Shown here: positions 34,627 to 45,211 of the stretch, in pieces | How positions within the stretch are numbered: position 1 is the first letter of the stretch | How the letters are laid out: each line of letters opens with the position of its first letter | NCBI RefSeq assembly: GCF_900099995.1 | Contig: NZ_FNCZ01000006.1 | Coordinates: 62,001 to 126,000, forward strand | Length of the DNA: 64,000 bases | Direction of reading: 5' to 3' | From: Winogradskyella thalassocola | GTDB lineage: Bacteria; Bacteroidota; Bacteroidia; Flavobacteriales; Flavobacteriaceae | Position numbers and translations under genes: made by a program | The notes under the pieces: generated by a model | Told to the model about the DNA's origin: nothing | The model's database searches: none | What the model saw: the letters and a program-made list of their open reading frames with translations, nothing else

Positions 34627-35316
34627 ATGGCAAGATTAACAAAGAAGCAAAAAGAAGCAAGAGCAAAGGTTGATAATAACAAGGTTTACTCTTTAGAAGA
34701 AGCTTCAGCTTTACTAAAAGAAATTACATACACAAAGTTTGATGCTTCTATCGATTTAGCAATCAGATTAGGTGTAGATCCACGTAAAGCCAATCAAATG
34801 GTACGTGGTGTAGTTTCATTACCACACGGTACAGGTAAAGACATGAAGGTTCTTGCACTTGTAACTCCAGATAAAGAAGCAGAAGCTAAAGAAGCAGGTG
34901 CTGATTACGTTGGGTTAGATGAATACTTACAGAAAATAAAAGAAGGTTGGACAGATGTTGACGTTATCGTTACTATGCCAAGCATTATGGGTAAGTTAGG
35001 ACCATTAGGTAGAGTATTAGGACCGAGAGGTCTTATGCCAAACCCTAAGACAGGTACAGTAACTATGGATGTAGCTAAAGCAGTTGCAGAAGTAAAAGCT
35101 GGTAAGATAGATTTTAAAGTAGATAAAACAGGTATTGTACATGCACCAATAGGTAAAGCATCGTTTAGTACTGATAAGATTATTGGGAATGCTCAAGAAT
35201 TATTATCTACAATTATGAAGTTAAAACCAACTGCTTCAAAGGGTGTTTATGTAAAGAGCATTTATATGTCTAGTACAATGAGCCCAAGTATAGCAGTGGA
35301 TACAAAAATAGGATAG
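34627..35316 (+). CDS. rplA: 50S ribosomal protein L1
   Basis: A 229-residue ribosomal protein of the L1 stalk and, in many bacteria, a translational repressor of its own operon. It starts [16 protein letters not shown] and has the family stretches [55 protein letters not shown] and [14 protein letters not shown]. The start at 34627 is ten bases after rplK; an upstream ATG at 34558 lies inside rplK and is rejected. Confidence 0.97.
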   Translation: MARLTKKQKEARAKVDNNKVYSLEEASALLKEITYTKFDASIDLAIRLGVDPRKANQMVRGVVSLPHGTGKDMKVLALVTPDKEAEAKEAGADYVGLDEYLQKIKEGWTDVDVIVTMPSIMGKLGPLGRVLGPRGLMPNPKTGTVTMDVAKAVAEVKAGKIDFKVDKTGIVHAPIGKASFSTDKIIGNAQELLSTIMKLKPTASKGVYVKSIYMSSTMSPSIAVDTKIG

Positions 35317-35335
35317 TAGTTAAACTTAGAATATT

Positions 35336-35857
35336 ATGACAAGAGAAGAAAAATCCCAAGTAATTGAAGAGTTGACTGCTCAATTAGCAGATAATACAAA
35401 TATCTATTTAACTGATATTTCTGGATTAGATGCAGTAGCAACTTCAAACTTAAGAAGAGCCTGTTTTAAAGCTAATATAAAGTTAGCGGTTGTAAAGAAT
35501 ACACTTTTAGAGAAAGCAATGGAAGCATCGGATAGAGAATTCGGTGATTTACCTACAACTTTAAAAGGAAATACATCAGTAATGTATTCTGAAACAGGTA
35601 ATGGACCAGCTAAAGTAATTAAAGAATTCCGTAAAAAATCTGAAAAGCCTTTATTAAAAGGAGCTTTCATTGAGGAGTCTGTTTACATAGGTGACGATTT
35701 ATTAGATGCATTAGTAGATATCAAGTCAAGAGAAGAACTTATAGGTGAAATTGTAGGTTTACTACAGTCTCCTGCTAAGAACGTTATCTCAGCGCTTAAA
35801 TCTAGTGGTGGAAAAATCGCTGGTATCGTTAAAACATTATCCGAAAGAGAAGGATAA
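35336..35857 (+). CDS. rplJ: 50S ribosomal protein L10
   Basis: A 173-residue protein that anchors the L7/L12 stalk. It shows the L10 pattern REEKSQVIEELTAQL, the ADNTNIYLTDISGL stretch, RRACFKANIKLAVVKNTLLEKA and the C-terminal helix that binds L7/L12. It is between rplA and rplL, as expected. Confidence 0.96.
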   Translation: MTREEKSQVIEELTAQLADNTNIYLTDISGLDAVATSNLRRACFKANIKLAVVKNTLLEKAMEASDREFGDLPTTLKGNTSVMYSETGNGPAKVIKEFRKKSEKPLLKGAFIEESVYIGDDLLDALVDIKSREELIGEIVGLLQSPAKNVISALKSSGGKIAGIVKTLSEREG

Positions 35858-35915
35858 TATTGCAATTACACAATAGAAAATTATATTATAACACACATTA
35901 TTAAACAATAGAAAA

Positions 35916-36287
35916 ATGGCAGATTTAAAAGATTTCGCAGAACAATTAGTTAACTTAACAGTAAAAGAAGTTAATGAATTAGCAACAATATTAAAAGATG
36001 AGTACGGTATCGAGCCTGCTGCTGCTGCAGTAGCTATGGCTGGTCCAGCTGCAGGTGCAGAAGCTGCTGAAGAGCAAACTGAATTTGATGTTATCTTAAA
36101 AGCAGCAGGTGCTTCTAAGTTAGCTGTAGTAAAATTAGTTAAAGAATTAACTGGTTTAGGTTTAAAAGAAGCTAAAGGATTAGTTGATGATGCACCAAGT
36201 CCAATCAAGGAAGGTGTAACAAAAGACGAAGCAGAAGCTTTAAAATCTCAATTAGAAGAGGCAGGAGCTGAGGTTGAGCTTAAGTAA
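35916..36287 (+). CDS. rplL: 50S ribosomal protein L7/L12
   Basis: A 123-residue stalk protein with an N-terminal dimerisation part ([24 protein letters not shown]), an Ala-rich hinge ([19 protein letters not shown]) and the C-terminal domain [39 protein letters not shown] that recruits elongation factors. It is followed by an attenuator-like hairpin before rpoB. Confidence 0.97.
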   Translation: MADLKDFAEQLVNLTVKEVNELATILKDEYGIEPAAAAVAMAGPAAGAEAAEEQTEFDVILKAAGASKLAVVKLVKELTGLGLKEAKGLVDDAPSPIKEGVTKDEAEALKSQLEEAGAEVELK

Positions 36288-36309
36288 GCTTACTCATTCA
36301 ACAATACAA

Positions 36310-36350
36310 GGTTTAGGTCTGGAGTCGTACTCTAAGACCTAAACCCTTTT
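36310..36350 (+). terminator. Attenuator-like hairpin between rplL and rpoB
   Basis: GGTTTAGGTCT pairs perfectly with AGACCTAAACC (11 bp) around a 14-base loop, followed by CTTTTG. The T-run is short, so it probably allows partial read-through and sets the lower expression of rpoBC relative to ribosomal proteins. Confidence 0.65.
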
Positions 36351-36408
36351 GTGTATATAAACGTTATATACATTTTTTAGTTTTTATTTAATAAAATCTC
36401 GTTCATCA

Positions 36409-39400
36409 ATGTTAGCAAAAAAGGCTGAAAGAATTAATTTCTCTTCTATTGTAAATAGGACAGATTACCCAGACTTTTTGGATATCCAAATTAAATCCTT
36501 CCAGGATTTTTTCCAATTAGAAACAAAGTCAGAAGAAAGAGGTACTGAAGGTTTGTACAACACCTTCATGGAGAACTTCCCAATCACAGACACGCGTAAT
36601 CAATTCGTATTAGAATTTTTAGATTACTTTATAGATCCACCAAGATATTCTATAGAAGAATGTATTGAAAGAGGGTTAACATACAGTGTGCCTTTAAAAG
36701 CAAGATTGAAATTGTATTGTACGGATCCAGAACATGAGGATTTCGAAACAATCGTTCAAGATGTTTATTTAGGTACTATTCCTTACATGACTCCAAGTGG
36801 TACATTTTGTATCAACGGTGCAGAACGTGTGGTAGTTTCTCAATTACATAGATCACCTGGTGTATTTTTTAGCCAGTCTTTTCATGCTAATGGTACTAAA
36901 TTATATTCTGCCAGAGTAATTCCGTTTAAAGGATCATGGATAGAATTTGCCACTGATATCAATCAAGTAATGTATGCTTATATTGATAGAAAGAAAAAAT
37001 TACCAGTTACGACGCTTTTCCGTGCTATCGGTTTTGAACGTGATAAAGATATTTTAGAGATTTTCGACCTTGCTGAAGAAGTAAAGGTTTCAAAATCTGG
37101 ATTAAAGAAAGTTATCGGTCGTAAATTAGCTGCACGTGTATTGAATACATGGCACGAAGATTTCGTTGATGAAGATACAGGTGAAGTTGTATCTATTGAG
37201 CGTAACGAAATTGTATTAGATCGTGACACCATTATAGACAAAGACAATATTGAAGAAATTCTTGAAGCAGACGTAAAAACGATTCTTTTACATAAAGAAA
37301 GTGCGCAGCAAGGAGATTACGCAATTATTCATAATACATTACAGAAAGATCCAACAAACTCTGAAAAAGAAGCGGTTGAGCACATCTACCGTCAACTACG
37401 TAATGCTGAGCCGCCAGATGAAGAAACGGCACGTGGTATTATTGATAAATTATTCTTCTCTGATCAACGTTACTCTTTGGGTGAAGTAGGTCGTTATAGA
37501 ATGAATAAAAAATTACAGTTAGATATCGGAATGGACAAACAAGTTTTGACCAAATTAGATATTATAACTATTATAAAATATTTAATTGAGCTTATCAATT
37601 CTAAAGCAGAGATTGATGATATTGACCACTTGTCTAACCGTCGTGTACGTACAGTAGGTGAGCAGTTATCTTCTCAGTTTGGTGTTGGTTTAGCACGTAT
37701 GGCACGTACTATTCGTGAGCGTATGAACGTTCGTGATAATGAAGTGTTTACTCCAATAGATTTAATTAATGCTAAGACTTTATCGTCTGTAATTAATTCA
37801 TTCTTTGGTACAAACCAGTTATCTCAATTTATGGATCAAACGAATCCTCTTGCAGAGATTACGCATAAGCGTCGTCTTTCAGCATTAGGACCAGGTGGTT
37901 TATCTAGAGAAAGAGCAGGTTTCGAAGTACGTGATGTTCACTATACACACTACGGACGTTTATGTCCTATTGAAACACCAGAAGGGCCAAACATTGGTTT
38001 AATTTCTTCTTTATCTTGTTTCGCGAAAGTGAACGCTATGGGATTCATTGAAACTCCATATCGTAAAGTTGAAGATGGTGTTGTAGATATTAAAAATACG
38101 CCGGTATATCTTAGTGCTGAAGAGGAAGAAGATATGCTAATTGCACAAGCAACTATTAAAGTTGATGAAAATGGTAAAATATTAGCAGATAAAATTATTT
38201 CTCGTCAAGAAGGTGATTTCCCTGTTATTGAACCAACAAGCGTTAACTATACTGATGTTGCACCAAACCAAATTGCATCGATTTCAGCATCTTTAATTCC
38301 ATTCTTGGAACATGATGATGCCAACCGTGCATTAATGGGATCTAACATGATGCGTCAGGCTGTACCTTTATTACGTCCTGAAGCACCGATTGTAGGTACT
38401 GGTTTAGAACGTCAAGTAGCATCAGACTCTAGAGTATTAATAAATGCAGAAGGAGCTGGTACTGTAGAGTATGTAGATGCTCAGAAAATAACTATTAGAT
38501 ACGAACGTACTGAAGAAGCTGCTATGGTAAGCTTTGAAAGTGATACTAAAACGTATCCTTTAGTGAAGTTTAGAAAGACTAACCAAGGTACGTCTATTAA
38601 CTTAAAGCCAATCGTTGAGAAAGGAGATAAAGTTGAAAAAGGACAAGTACTTTGTGAAGGTTATGCTACAGAGAATGGTGAATTAGCACTTGGTAGAAAT
38701 ATGAAAGTAGCCTTTATGCCTTGGAAAGGGTATAATTTTGAGGATGCGATTGTAATTTCTGAAAAAGTTGTTAGAGAAGATGTATTTACATCTATTCATA
38801 TCGATGAGTATTCATTAGAAGTTAGAGATACCAAATTAGGTAATGAAGAATTAACTAATGATATTCCTAATGTTTCTGAAGAAGCTACTAAAGATTTAGA
38901 TGAAAATGGAATGATTCGCATTGGTGCGGAAATCAAGCCAGGAGACATCTTAATTGGTAAAATTACACCTAAAGGGGAGTCAGATCCTACACCAGAAGAA
39001 AAACTTTTAAGAGCTATTTTCGGTGATAAAGCTGGTGATGTAAAAGATGCCTCTTTAAAAGCATCTCCATCTCTTAATGGTGTTGTTATTGATAAGAAAT
39101 TATTTGCTAGAGCAGTAAAAGATAAACGTAAGAGAGCACAAGATAAAGAAGATATCGAGAAGTTAGAAGATGTTTACGATAACAGATTCGATGATCTTAA
39201 AAATGTTCTTGTTGATAAATTATTCAACATCGTTAATGGAAAAACAGCTCAAGGTATTTATAATGATTTAGGAGAAGAAATTATTCCTAAAGGTAAGAAG
39301 TATACATTAAAAATGTTAAATGCTGTAGATGATTATACGCATTTAACATCAGGAAAATGGACTACTGACGACCATACAAATGAACTTGTTGCAGATCTAA

Positions 39401-40221
39401 TCCATAACTATAAGATTAAAGAAAATGATTTACAAGGATCATTAAGACGTGAGAAGTTTACAATCTCTGTTGGTGATGAATTACCTGCAGGTATCATTAA
39501 ACTTGCTAAAGTTTATATCGCTAAGAAACGTAAACTTAAAGTAGGTGATAAAATGGCAGGTCGTCACGGTAACAAAGGTATTGTTGCTCGTATCGTTCGT
39601 CAAGAAGATATGCCTTTCTTAGAAGATGGAACTCCGGTTGATATTGTATTAAATCCACTTGGTGTACCTTCTCGTATGAACATTGGTCAAATTTATGAAA
39701 CCGTTTTAGGTTGGGCTGGTAAAGATTTAGGTAAAAAGTACGCAACTCCAATTTTTGATGGTGCTACTTTAGACCAAATTAATGCCTACACAGATGAAGC
39801 TGGTATCCCAAGATTTGGACATACATATCTTTATGATGGTGGAACAGGTGATCGTTTTGATCAACCAGCAACAGTTGGTGTAATTTATATGATTAAGCTT
39901 GGTCACATGATTGATGATAAAATGCACGCACGTTCAATAGGACCATATTCATTAATTACGCAACAACCATTAGGTGGTAAAGCACAATTTGGTGGTCAAC
40001 GTTTTGGTGAGATGGAAGTATGGGCACTTGAGGCTTATGGAGCATCAAGTACATTACGTGAGATCCTTACTGTAAAATCAGATGATGTTATTGGTAGAGC
40101 TAAAACTTACGAAGCTATCGTTAAGGGTGAGCCAATGCCAGAACCAGGACTTCCAGAATCATTCAACGTACTTATGCACGAATTGAAAGGTTTAGGATTA
40201 GATATTAGATTAGAAGAATAA
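36409..40221 (+). CDS. rpoB: DNA-directed RNA polymerase beta subunit
   Basis: A 1270-residue catalytic subunit. The rifampicin region reads [40 protein letters not shown] with all usual residues, and [22 protein letters not shown], the catalytic-loop [31 protein letters not shown] and the end with [25 protein letters not shown] are intact. It is 121 bases after rplL and 44 bases before rpoC, with a UUCG-capped hairpin between them. Confidence 0.98.
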   Translation: MLAKKAERINFSSIVNRTDYPDFLDIQIKSFQDFFQLETKSEERGTEGLYNTFMENFPITDTRNQFVLEFLDYFIDPPRYSIEECIERGLTYSVPLKARLKLYCTDPEHEDFETIVQDVYLGTIPYMTPSGTFCINGAERVVVSQLHRSPGVFFSQSFHANGTKLYSARVIPFKGSWIEFATDINQVMYAYIDRKKKLPVTTLFRAIGFERDKDILEIFDLAEEVKVSKSGLKKVIGRKLAARVLNTWHEDFVDEDTGEVVSIERNEIVLDRDTIIDKDNIEEILEADVKTILLHKESAQQGDYAIIHNTLQKDPTNSEKEAVEHIYRQLRNAEPPDEETARGIIDKLFFSDQRYSLGEVGRYRMNKKLQLDIGMDKQVLTKLDIITIIKYLIELINSKAEIDDIDHLSNRRVRTVGEQLSSQFGVGLARMARTIRERMNVRDNEVFTPIDLINAKTLSSVINSFFGTNQLSQFMDQTNPLAEITHKRRLSALGPGGLSRERAGFEVRDVHYTHYGRLCPIETPEGPNIGLISSLSCFAKVNAMGFIETPYRKVEDGVVDIKNTPVYLSAEEEEDMLIAQATIKVDENGKILADKIISRQEGDFPVIEPTSVNYTDVAPNQIASISASLIPFLEHDDANRALMGSNMMRQAVPLLRPEAPIVGTGLERQVASDSRVLINAEGAGTVEYVDAQKITIRYERTEEAAMVSFESDTKTYPLVKFRKTNQGTSINLKPIVEKGDKVEKGQVLCEGYATENGELALGRNMKVAFMPWKGYNFEDAIVISEKVVREDVFTSIHIDEYSLEVRDTKLGNEELTNDIPNVSEEATKDLDENGMIRIGAEIKPGDILIGKITPKGESDPTPEEKLLRAIFGDKAGDVKDASLKASPSLNGVVIDKKLFARAVKDKRKRAQDKEDIEKLEDVYDNRFDDLKNVLVDKLFNIVNGKTAQGIYNDLGEEIIPKGKKYTLKMLNAVDDYTHLTSGKWTTDDHTNELVADLIHNYKIKENDLQGSLRREKFTISVGDELPAGIIKLAKVYIAKKRKLKVGDKMAGRHGNKGIVARIVRQEDMPFLEDGTPVDIVLNPLGVPSRMNIGQIYETVLGWAGKDLGKKYATPIFDGATLDQINAYTDEAGIPRFGHTYLYDGGTGDRFDQPATVGVIYMIKLGHMIDDKMHARSIGPYSLITQQPLGGKAQFGGQRFGEMEVWALEAYGASSTLREILTVKSDDVIGRAKTYEAIVKGEPMPEPGLPESFNVLMHELKGLGLDIRLEE

Positions 40222-40226
40222 TGTAA

Positions 40227-40246
40227 GGGCAACTTTCGAGTTGCCC
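40227..40246 (+). other. UUCG-capped hairpin between rpoB and rpoC
   Basis: GGGCAACT and AGTTGCCC form a perfect 8-bp stem closed by TTCG, six bases after the rpoB stop. There is no T-run, so it is more likely an mRNA-processing or stability element than a terminator. Confidence 0.7.
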
Positions 40247-40265
40247 ATACATAACAAAATATAAC

Positions 40266-43200
40266 ATGGCAAGAAGACAAGATAAAAATACAGTGCAGAA
40301 ATTTAACAAAATTTCTATTGGTTTAGCGTCACCTGAATCTGTTTTAGGAGCATCTCGAGGTGAGGTATTAAAGCCAGAAACTATTAATTATCGAACACAC
40401 AAACCAGAAAGAGATGGTTTGTTCTGTGAGCGTATTTTTGGTCCTGTAAAGGATTTTGAATGTGCTTGTGGTAAATATAAAAGAATACGTTACAAGGGGA
40501 TTGTTTGTGACCGTTGTGGTGTAGAAGTAACAGAAAAGAAAGTACGTAGAGATAGAGTAGGACACATTAATCTTGTTGTTCCGGTTGCTCATATTTGGTA
40601 TTTCCGTTCGTTACCAAACAAAATAGGTTACCTTCTTGGATTACCATCTAAGAAATTAGATATGATTATCTATTATGAGCGTTATGTGGTTATTCAACCA
40701 GGTATTGCCATGAACGCAGAAGGTGAGCCAGTTCAAAAAATGGATTTCTTAACTGAAGAAGAATATTTAACTATTTTAGAATCTCTTCAAAAAGAAAACC
40801 AATATTTAGACGATACAGATCCTAACAAATTCATCGCTAAGATGGGTGCTGAGTGTCTTATCGATTTATTAGCTAGAATTGATTTAGATCAGTTGTCATA
40901 CGATTTAAGACATAAAGCTAATAACGAAACCTCTAAACAACGTAAAACAGAAGCGTTAAAACGTTTACAAGTTGTTGAAGCGTTTAGAGATTCAAACTTA
41001 AACAGAGAAAACAGACCAGAATGGATGATCATGAAGGCTGTACCTGTAATTCCACCAGAATTAAGACCTTTAGTGCCTTTAGATGGTGGTCGTTTTGCGA
41101 CTTCAGATTTAAATGATTTATACCGTCGTGTAATTATCCGTAACAACCGTCTAAAGAGATTAGTTGAGATAAAAGCACCAGAAGTTATTTTACGTAATGA
41201 AAAACGTATGTTACAAGAATCAGTAGATTCATTGTTTGATAACACACGTAAATCATCTGCAGTAAAAACAGATTCTAACAGACCATTAAAATCGTTATCA
41301 GATTCACTTAAAGGTAAGCAAGGACGTTTCCGTCAAAACTTACTAGGTAAGCGTGTTGATTATTCTGCACGTTCTGTAATTGTTGTTGGACCAGAATTGA
41401 GATTATTCGAATGTGGTTTACCAAAAGATATGGCAGCAGAACTTTACAAGCCTTTTGTAATTAGAAAACTAATTGAAAGAGGAATTGTAAAAACTGTAAA
41501 ATCTGCAAAGAAAATTATAGATAGAAAAGAACCTGTAGTTTGGGATATCTTAGAGAATGTTTTAAAAGGACATCCAGTTCTTTTAAACCGTGCTCCTACG
41601 TTACACAGACTTGGTATACAAGCATTCCAACCGAAACTTATCGAAGGTAAAGCAATTCAGTTACACCCATTAGTGTGTACTGCTTTTAACGCCGATTTCG
41701 ATGGTGATCAGATGGCTGTGCATTTACCATTAGGACCAGAAGCTATTTTAGAATGTCAACTTTTAATGTTGGCTTCACATAATATATTGAACCCTGCAAA
41801 TGGTTCTCCAGTTACTGTACCTTCTCAAGATATGGTACTTGGTTTATATTATATGACTAAACTTAGAAAATCGACTCCAGAGGTAAAAGTGTTAGGTGAA
41901 GGTTTAACATTCTATTCTCCAGAGGAAGTAAATATTGCTTACAACGAGAAGAAAGTTGACTTAAACGCAGGAATTAAAGTTAGAACAAAAGATTTTAATG
42001 AAGAAGGAGAGTTAACAAGTCAAATTATAGAAACTACTGTAGGTCGTGTACTTTTCAACGAAAAAGTTCCTGAAGCTGCTGGTTATATAAATGAAGTTTT
42101 AACTAAAAAATCATTAAGAGAAATTATTCATGGTATTCTTAAAAAGACAAGTGTACCTGAAACAGCTGATTTCTTAGATGAAATTAAAACTCAAGGTTAT
42201 AAGTTTGCATTCCAAGGTGGATTATCATTTAGTTTAGGTGATATTATTATTCCAAAGGAGAAGCAGGGTATGATTGATGCTGCTAACAAGCAGGTTGATG
42301 GTATTATGGGTAGCTATAACATGGGACTTATTACAAACAACGAACGTTATAATCAAGTTATTGATATCTGGACGTCTACAAATGCTGAATTGACTGAATT
42401 GTCAATGAAACGTATTCGTGAAGATCAGCAAGGATTTAACTCGGTGTTTATGATGCTTGATTCTGGTGCAAGGGGTTCTAAAGAACAAATTCGTCAGTTA
42501 ACAGGTATGCGTGGATTAATGGCTAAGCCTAAAAAATCTACAGCAGCTGGTGGAGAAATTATTGAGAATCCAATTCTTTCTAACTTTAAGGAAGGACTTT
42601 CAATTTTAGAATACTTTATTTCTACTCACGGTGCACGTAAAGGTCTTGCGGATACGGCTCTTAAAACAGCCGATGCAGGTTACTTAACTCGTCGTTTGGT
42701 AGATGTTTCACAAGATGTAATTGTATACGAAGAGGATTGTGGTACATTAAGAGGTATCGAAGTTTCTGCACTTAAGAAAAACGAAGAAATCGTTGAAAAC
42801 TTAGAAGGTAGAATCGTTGGTAGAACATCACTTAATGATGTTTATAACCCATTAACTGAAGAGTTATTAGTAGAAGCAGGTGGTCATATTAATGATGCTA
42901 TAGCTAAGAAAATTGGAGAGTCTCCAATTGATTCTATAGAAGTACGTTCTGCATTAACTTGTGAAGCTAAGAAAGGTATTTGTGTTAATTGTTATGGACG
43001 TAACCTTGCTACTGGGAAACTAGTACAAAGAGGTGAAGCTGTTGGTGTAGTTGCCGCTCAGTCTATTGGTGAGCCAGGTACACAGTTAACATTACGTACA
43101 TTCCACGTAGGTGGTATTGCGGGTAACATTTCTGAAGATAATAAGTTAACTGTTAAGTTTGATGGTATTGCTGAAATTGAAGATTTAAAAACTGTTAAAT

Positions 43201-44567
43201 CTAAAGACAATGAAGGTAATGAGGTTGACGTAGTTATCTCTAGAACTTCAGAGTTAAAATTAATGGATGCTAAAACAGGAATTATTTTAAGTACAAATAA
43301 TATTCCTTATGGTTCATTTATTTATGTGAAGCCAGGTGATAAGCTTAAGAAAGACGATGTAGTTTGTTCTTGGGATCCATATAACGGTGTAATTATATCT
43401 GAATTTGCTGGTCAAGTGAAGTATGAAAACATTGAACAAGGTGTGACATATCAAGTTGAAATTGATGAACAAACTGGTTTCCAAGAGAAAGTAATTTCAG
43501 AATCTAGAAACAAGAAGTTAATACCAACATTATTAATTGAAGATTCTAAAGGAGAAACGATCCGTTCTTACAATTTACCAGTAGGAGCTCACATTATGAT
43601 TGATGATGGTGATAAGATTGATATCGGTAAGATTTTAGTTAAGATACCTCGTAAATCGTCTAAAGCAGGTGATATTACAGGTGGTCTTCCTCGTGTAACA
43701 GAATTATTTGAAGCACGTAACCCTTCTAATCCTGCTGTTGTTAGTGCGATTGATGGTGTTGTTTCATTTGGTAAAATTAAACGTGGTAACCGTGAGATTA
43801 TTATCGAATCTAAGCAAGGTGATGTTAGAAAATACTTAGTAAAATTATCTAATCAGATTCTTGTACAAGAGAATGATTATGTTAAAGCTGGTATGCCATT
43901 ATCTGATGGTTCAATTACACCAAACGATATTCTTAACATTAAAGGCCCATCTGCGGTTCAACAATACTTAGTAAATGAAGTACAAGAAGTATATCGTTTA
44001 CAAGGTGTGAAGATTAATGATAAGCACTTCGAGGTTGTGGTAAGACAAATGATGCGTAAAGTTAGAATTATTGATTCTGGTGATACAATATTCTTAGAAA
44101 ATCAATTAGTGCATAAATCAGATTTCATTGAAGAAAACGATAAGATTTTCGGAATGAAAGTGGTTGAGGATGCTGGTGACTCAGAGAACTTGAAATCTGG
44201 TCAAATTGTAACGGTTAGAGATTTAAGAGATGAAAACTCTAGCTTACGTAGAGAAGATAAGAATCTTGTTACTGCAAGAGATGCTAGTCCTGCTACTGCA
44301 ACTCCAATATTACAAGGTATTACTAGAGCGTCATTACAAACTAAGTCGTTTATATCTGCAGCATCGTTCCAAGAAACTACTAAGGTTCTTAACGAAGCAG
44401 CTGTAAATGGTAAAGTTGATTCACTTGAAGGACTTAAAGAAAATGTAATTGTTGGACATAGAATTCCAGCAGGTACAGGGGTTAGAGAATACGAAAACAT
44501 CATTGTAGGTTCTAGAGAAGAGTTTAATGAAATGATGAAGGCTAAAGAAGAAATGAACTTCAACTAG
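40266..44567 (+). CDS. rpoC: DNA-directed RNA polymerase beta' subunit
   Basis: A 1433-residue catalytic subunit with the N-terminal zinc ribbon [20 protein letters not shown], the catalytic [12 protein letters not shown] triad of aspartates, the second zinc site [14 protein letters not shown], the trigger loop/bridge region and the C-terminal [14 protein letters not shown]. Length fits Bacteroidota RpoC. It closes the rplKAJL-rpoBC block. A dispersed-repeat-like piece and a strong terminator follow. Confidence 0.98.
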   Translation: MARRQDKNTVQKFNKISIGLASPESVLGASRGEVLKPETINYRTHKPERDGLFCERIFGPVKDFECACGKYKRIRYKGIVCDRCGVEVTEKKVRRDRVGHINLVVPVAHIWYFRSLPNKIGYLLGLPSKKLDMIIYYERYVVIQPGIAMNAEGEPVQKMDFLTEEEYLTILESLQKENQYLDDTDPNKFIAKMGAECLIDLLARIDLDQLSYDLRHKANNETSKQRKTEALKRLQVVEAFRDSNLNRENRPEWMIMKAVPVIPPELRPLVPLDGGRFATSDLNDLYRRVIIRNNRLKRLVEIKAPEVILRNEKRMLQESVDSLFDNTRKSSAVKTDSNRPLKSLSDSLKGKQGRFRQNLLGKRVDYSARSVIVVGPELRLFECGLPKDMAAELYKPFVIRKLIERGIVKTVKSAKKIIDRKEPVVWDILENVLKGHPVLLNRAPTLHRLGIQAFQPKLIEGKAIQLHPLVCTAFNADFDGDQMAVHLPLGPEAILECQLLMLASHNILNPANGSPVTVPSQDMVLGLYYMTKLRKSTPEVKVLGEGLTFYSPEEVNIAYNEKKVDLNAGIKVRTKDFNEEGELTSQIIETTVGRVLFNEKVPEAAGYINEVLTKKSLREIIHGILKKTSVPETADFLDEIKTQGYKFAFQGGLSFSLGDIIIPKEKQGMIDAANKQVDGIMGSYNMGLITNNERYNQVIDIWTSTNAELTELSMKRIREDQQGFNSVFMMLDSGARGSKEQIRQLTGMRGLMAKPKKSTAAGGEIIENPILSNFKEGLSILEYFISTHGARKGLADTALKTADAGYLTRRLVDVSQDVIVYEEDCGTLRGIEVSALKKNEEIVENLEGRIVGRTSLNDVYNPLTEELLVEAGGHINDAIAKKIGESPIDSIEVRSALTCEAKKGICVNCYGRNLATGKLVQRGEAVGVVAAQSIGEPGTQLTLRTFHVGGIAGNISEDNKLTVKFDGIAEIEDLKTVKSKDNEGNEVDVVISRTSELKLMDAKTGIILSTNNIPYGSFIYVKPGDKLKKDDVVCSWDPYNGVIISEFAGQVKYENIEQGVTYQVEIDEQTGFQEKVISESRNKKLIPTLLIEDSKGETIRSYNLPVGAHIMIDDGDKIDIGKILVKIPRKSSKAGDITGGLPRVTELFEARNPSNPAVVSAIDGVVSFGKIKRGNREIIIESKQGDVRKYLVKLSNQILVQENDYVKAGMPLSDGSITPNDILNIKGPSAVQQYLVNEVQEVYRLQGVKINDKHFEVVVRQMMRKVRIIDSGDTIFLENQLVHKSDFIEENDKIFGMKVVEDAGDSENLKSGQIVTVRDLRDENSSLRREDKNLVTARDASPATATPILQGITRASLQTKSFISAASFQETTKVLNEAAVNGKVDSLEGLKENVIVGHRIPAGTGVREYENIIVGSREEFNEMMKAKEEMNFN

Positions 44568-44570
44568 TAT

Positions 44571-44622
44571 TGTCATTCCTTCGAGATCTAAGATTAAGGA
44601 ATTCATTAATTTTGAATGACTA
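44571..44622. repeat. Inverted-repeat remnant after rpoC
   Basis: GTCATTCCTT near 44572 has matching parts AAGGAAT and GAATGAC further right (44595-44621), so the segment can fold on itself. GTCATTCCT is the beginning of the dispersed unit that is also seen as ATTCCTGC/GCAGGAAT at 21356, so this may be a diverged copy. Confidence 0.45.
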
Positions 44623-44652
44623 ATCAATGATTATGATAGGAATCTAAATAAC

Positions 44653-44692
44653 AAAAAGCCTTCAAGCATTTATTTGCATGAAGGCTTTTTAA
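44653..44692 (+). terminator. Intrinsic terminator of the rpoBC operon
   Basis: AAAAAGCCTTCA pairs perfectly with TGAAGGCTTTTT (12 bp) around a loop that can pair further through GC/GC. Strong T-run on both strands. Confidence 0.9.
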
Positions 44693-44749
44693 TTTAAATA
44701 GAATACAAACAAAGTTTTCAATGATTTGAAAGCATAAAATAAATTTATA

Positions 44750-45073
44750 ATGGCAGACGATAAGAACAATCCTAATAATAAAAAAGGACAAATAAATATA
44801 GAGCTAGACGAGAAAATAGCAGAAGGGACGTATTCTAACTTGGCAATAATCAATCACTCAGTATCAGAATTTGTGGTAGATTTTGTAAGCATTATGCCTG
44901 GTACTCCAAAGAGTAAAGTAAAGTCTCGGATAATCTTAACTCCACAGCATGCCAAACGCTTATTAAAAGCCTTAGGTGAAAATGTAACCCGTTTTGAAAA
45001 AGCGCATGGTGAAATTAAAGATTACGAGCAACCACCAATTCCATTGAATTTTGGGCCAACTGGTCAAGCTTAA
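44750..45073 (+). CDS. DUF3467 family protein
   Basis: A 107-residue soluble protein with INIELDEKIAEGTYSNLAIINHSVSEFVVDFVSIMPGTPKSKVKSRIILTPQHAKRLLKAL in DUF3467 order, and the ending YEQPPIPLNFGPTGQA. The function of the family is unknown. The strands resemble an Fn-like or phage-like small beta domain, which is only an impression. A second, diverged copy of its last 17 codons plus stop follows 58 bases later. Confidence 0.85.
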   Translation: MADDKNNPNNKKGQINIELDEKIAEGTYSNLAIINHSVSEFVVDFVSIMPGTPKSKVKSRIILTPQHAKRLLKALGENVTRFEKAHGEIKDYEQPPIPLNFGPTGQA

Positions 45074-45112
45074 TAATTAAAATAACATCAAAATTTAAAA
45101 ATAAGGTTTTAA

Positions 45113-45148
45113 GGTGGTTCTCGAAATGTTTAATTACGAAGAACCACC
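45113..45148. repeat. Inverted repeat overlapping the duplicated DUF3467 tail
   Basis: GGTGGTTC and GAACCACC form a perfect 8-bp stem with TCG/CGA extending it inward. The right arm lies within the second copy of the gene's 3' end. Confidence 0.65.
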
Positions 45149-45185
45149 AATACCGGTAAATTTTGGACCAACTGGTCAGGCTTAA
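45126..45185 (+). pseudogene. Second copy of the DUF3467 gene end, with its own ATG
   Basis: Bases 45132-45185 repeat 45020-45073 (last 17 codons and stop) with nine substitutions in 54 bases. Five codon changes are silent and three are conservative (D/N, Q/E, L/V). An ATG directly before it makes an in-frame 19-codon mini-frame MFNYEEPPIPVNFGPTGQA, but translation is not supported by anything else. I read it as a gene remnant. Confidence 0.75.
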
Positions 45186-45211
45186 TAGAACAAACTTTAG
45201 GACTTAAGTGA

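Noticed and set aside
36978..44563. Open frames on the strand opposite rpoB and rpoC
   Set aside because: They lie antisense to strongly conserved genes and show no protein family; they are shadows caused by codon bias.
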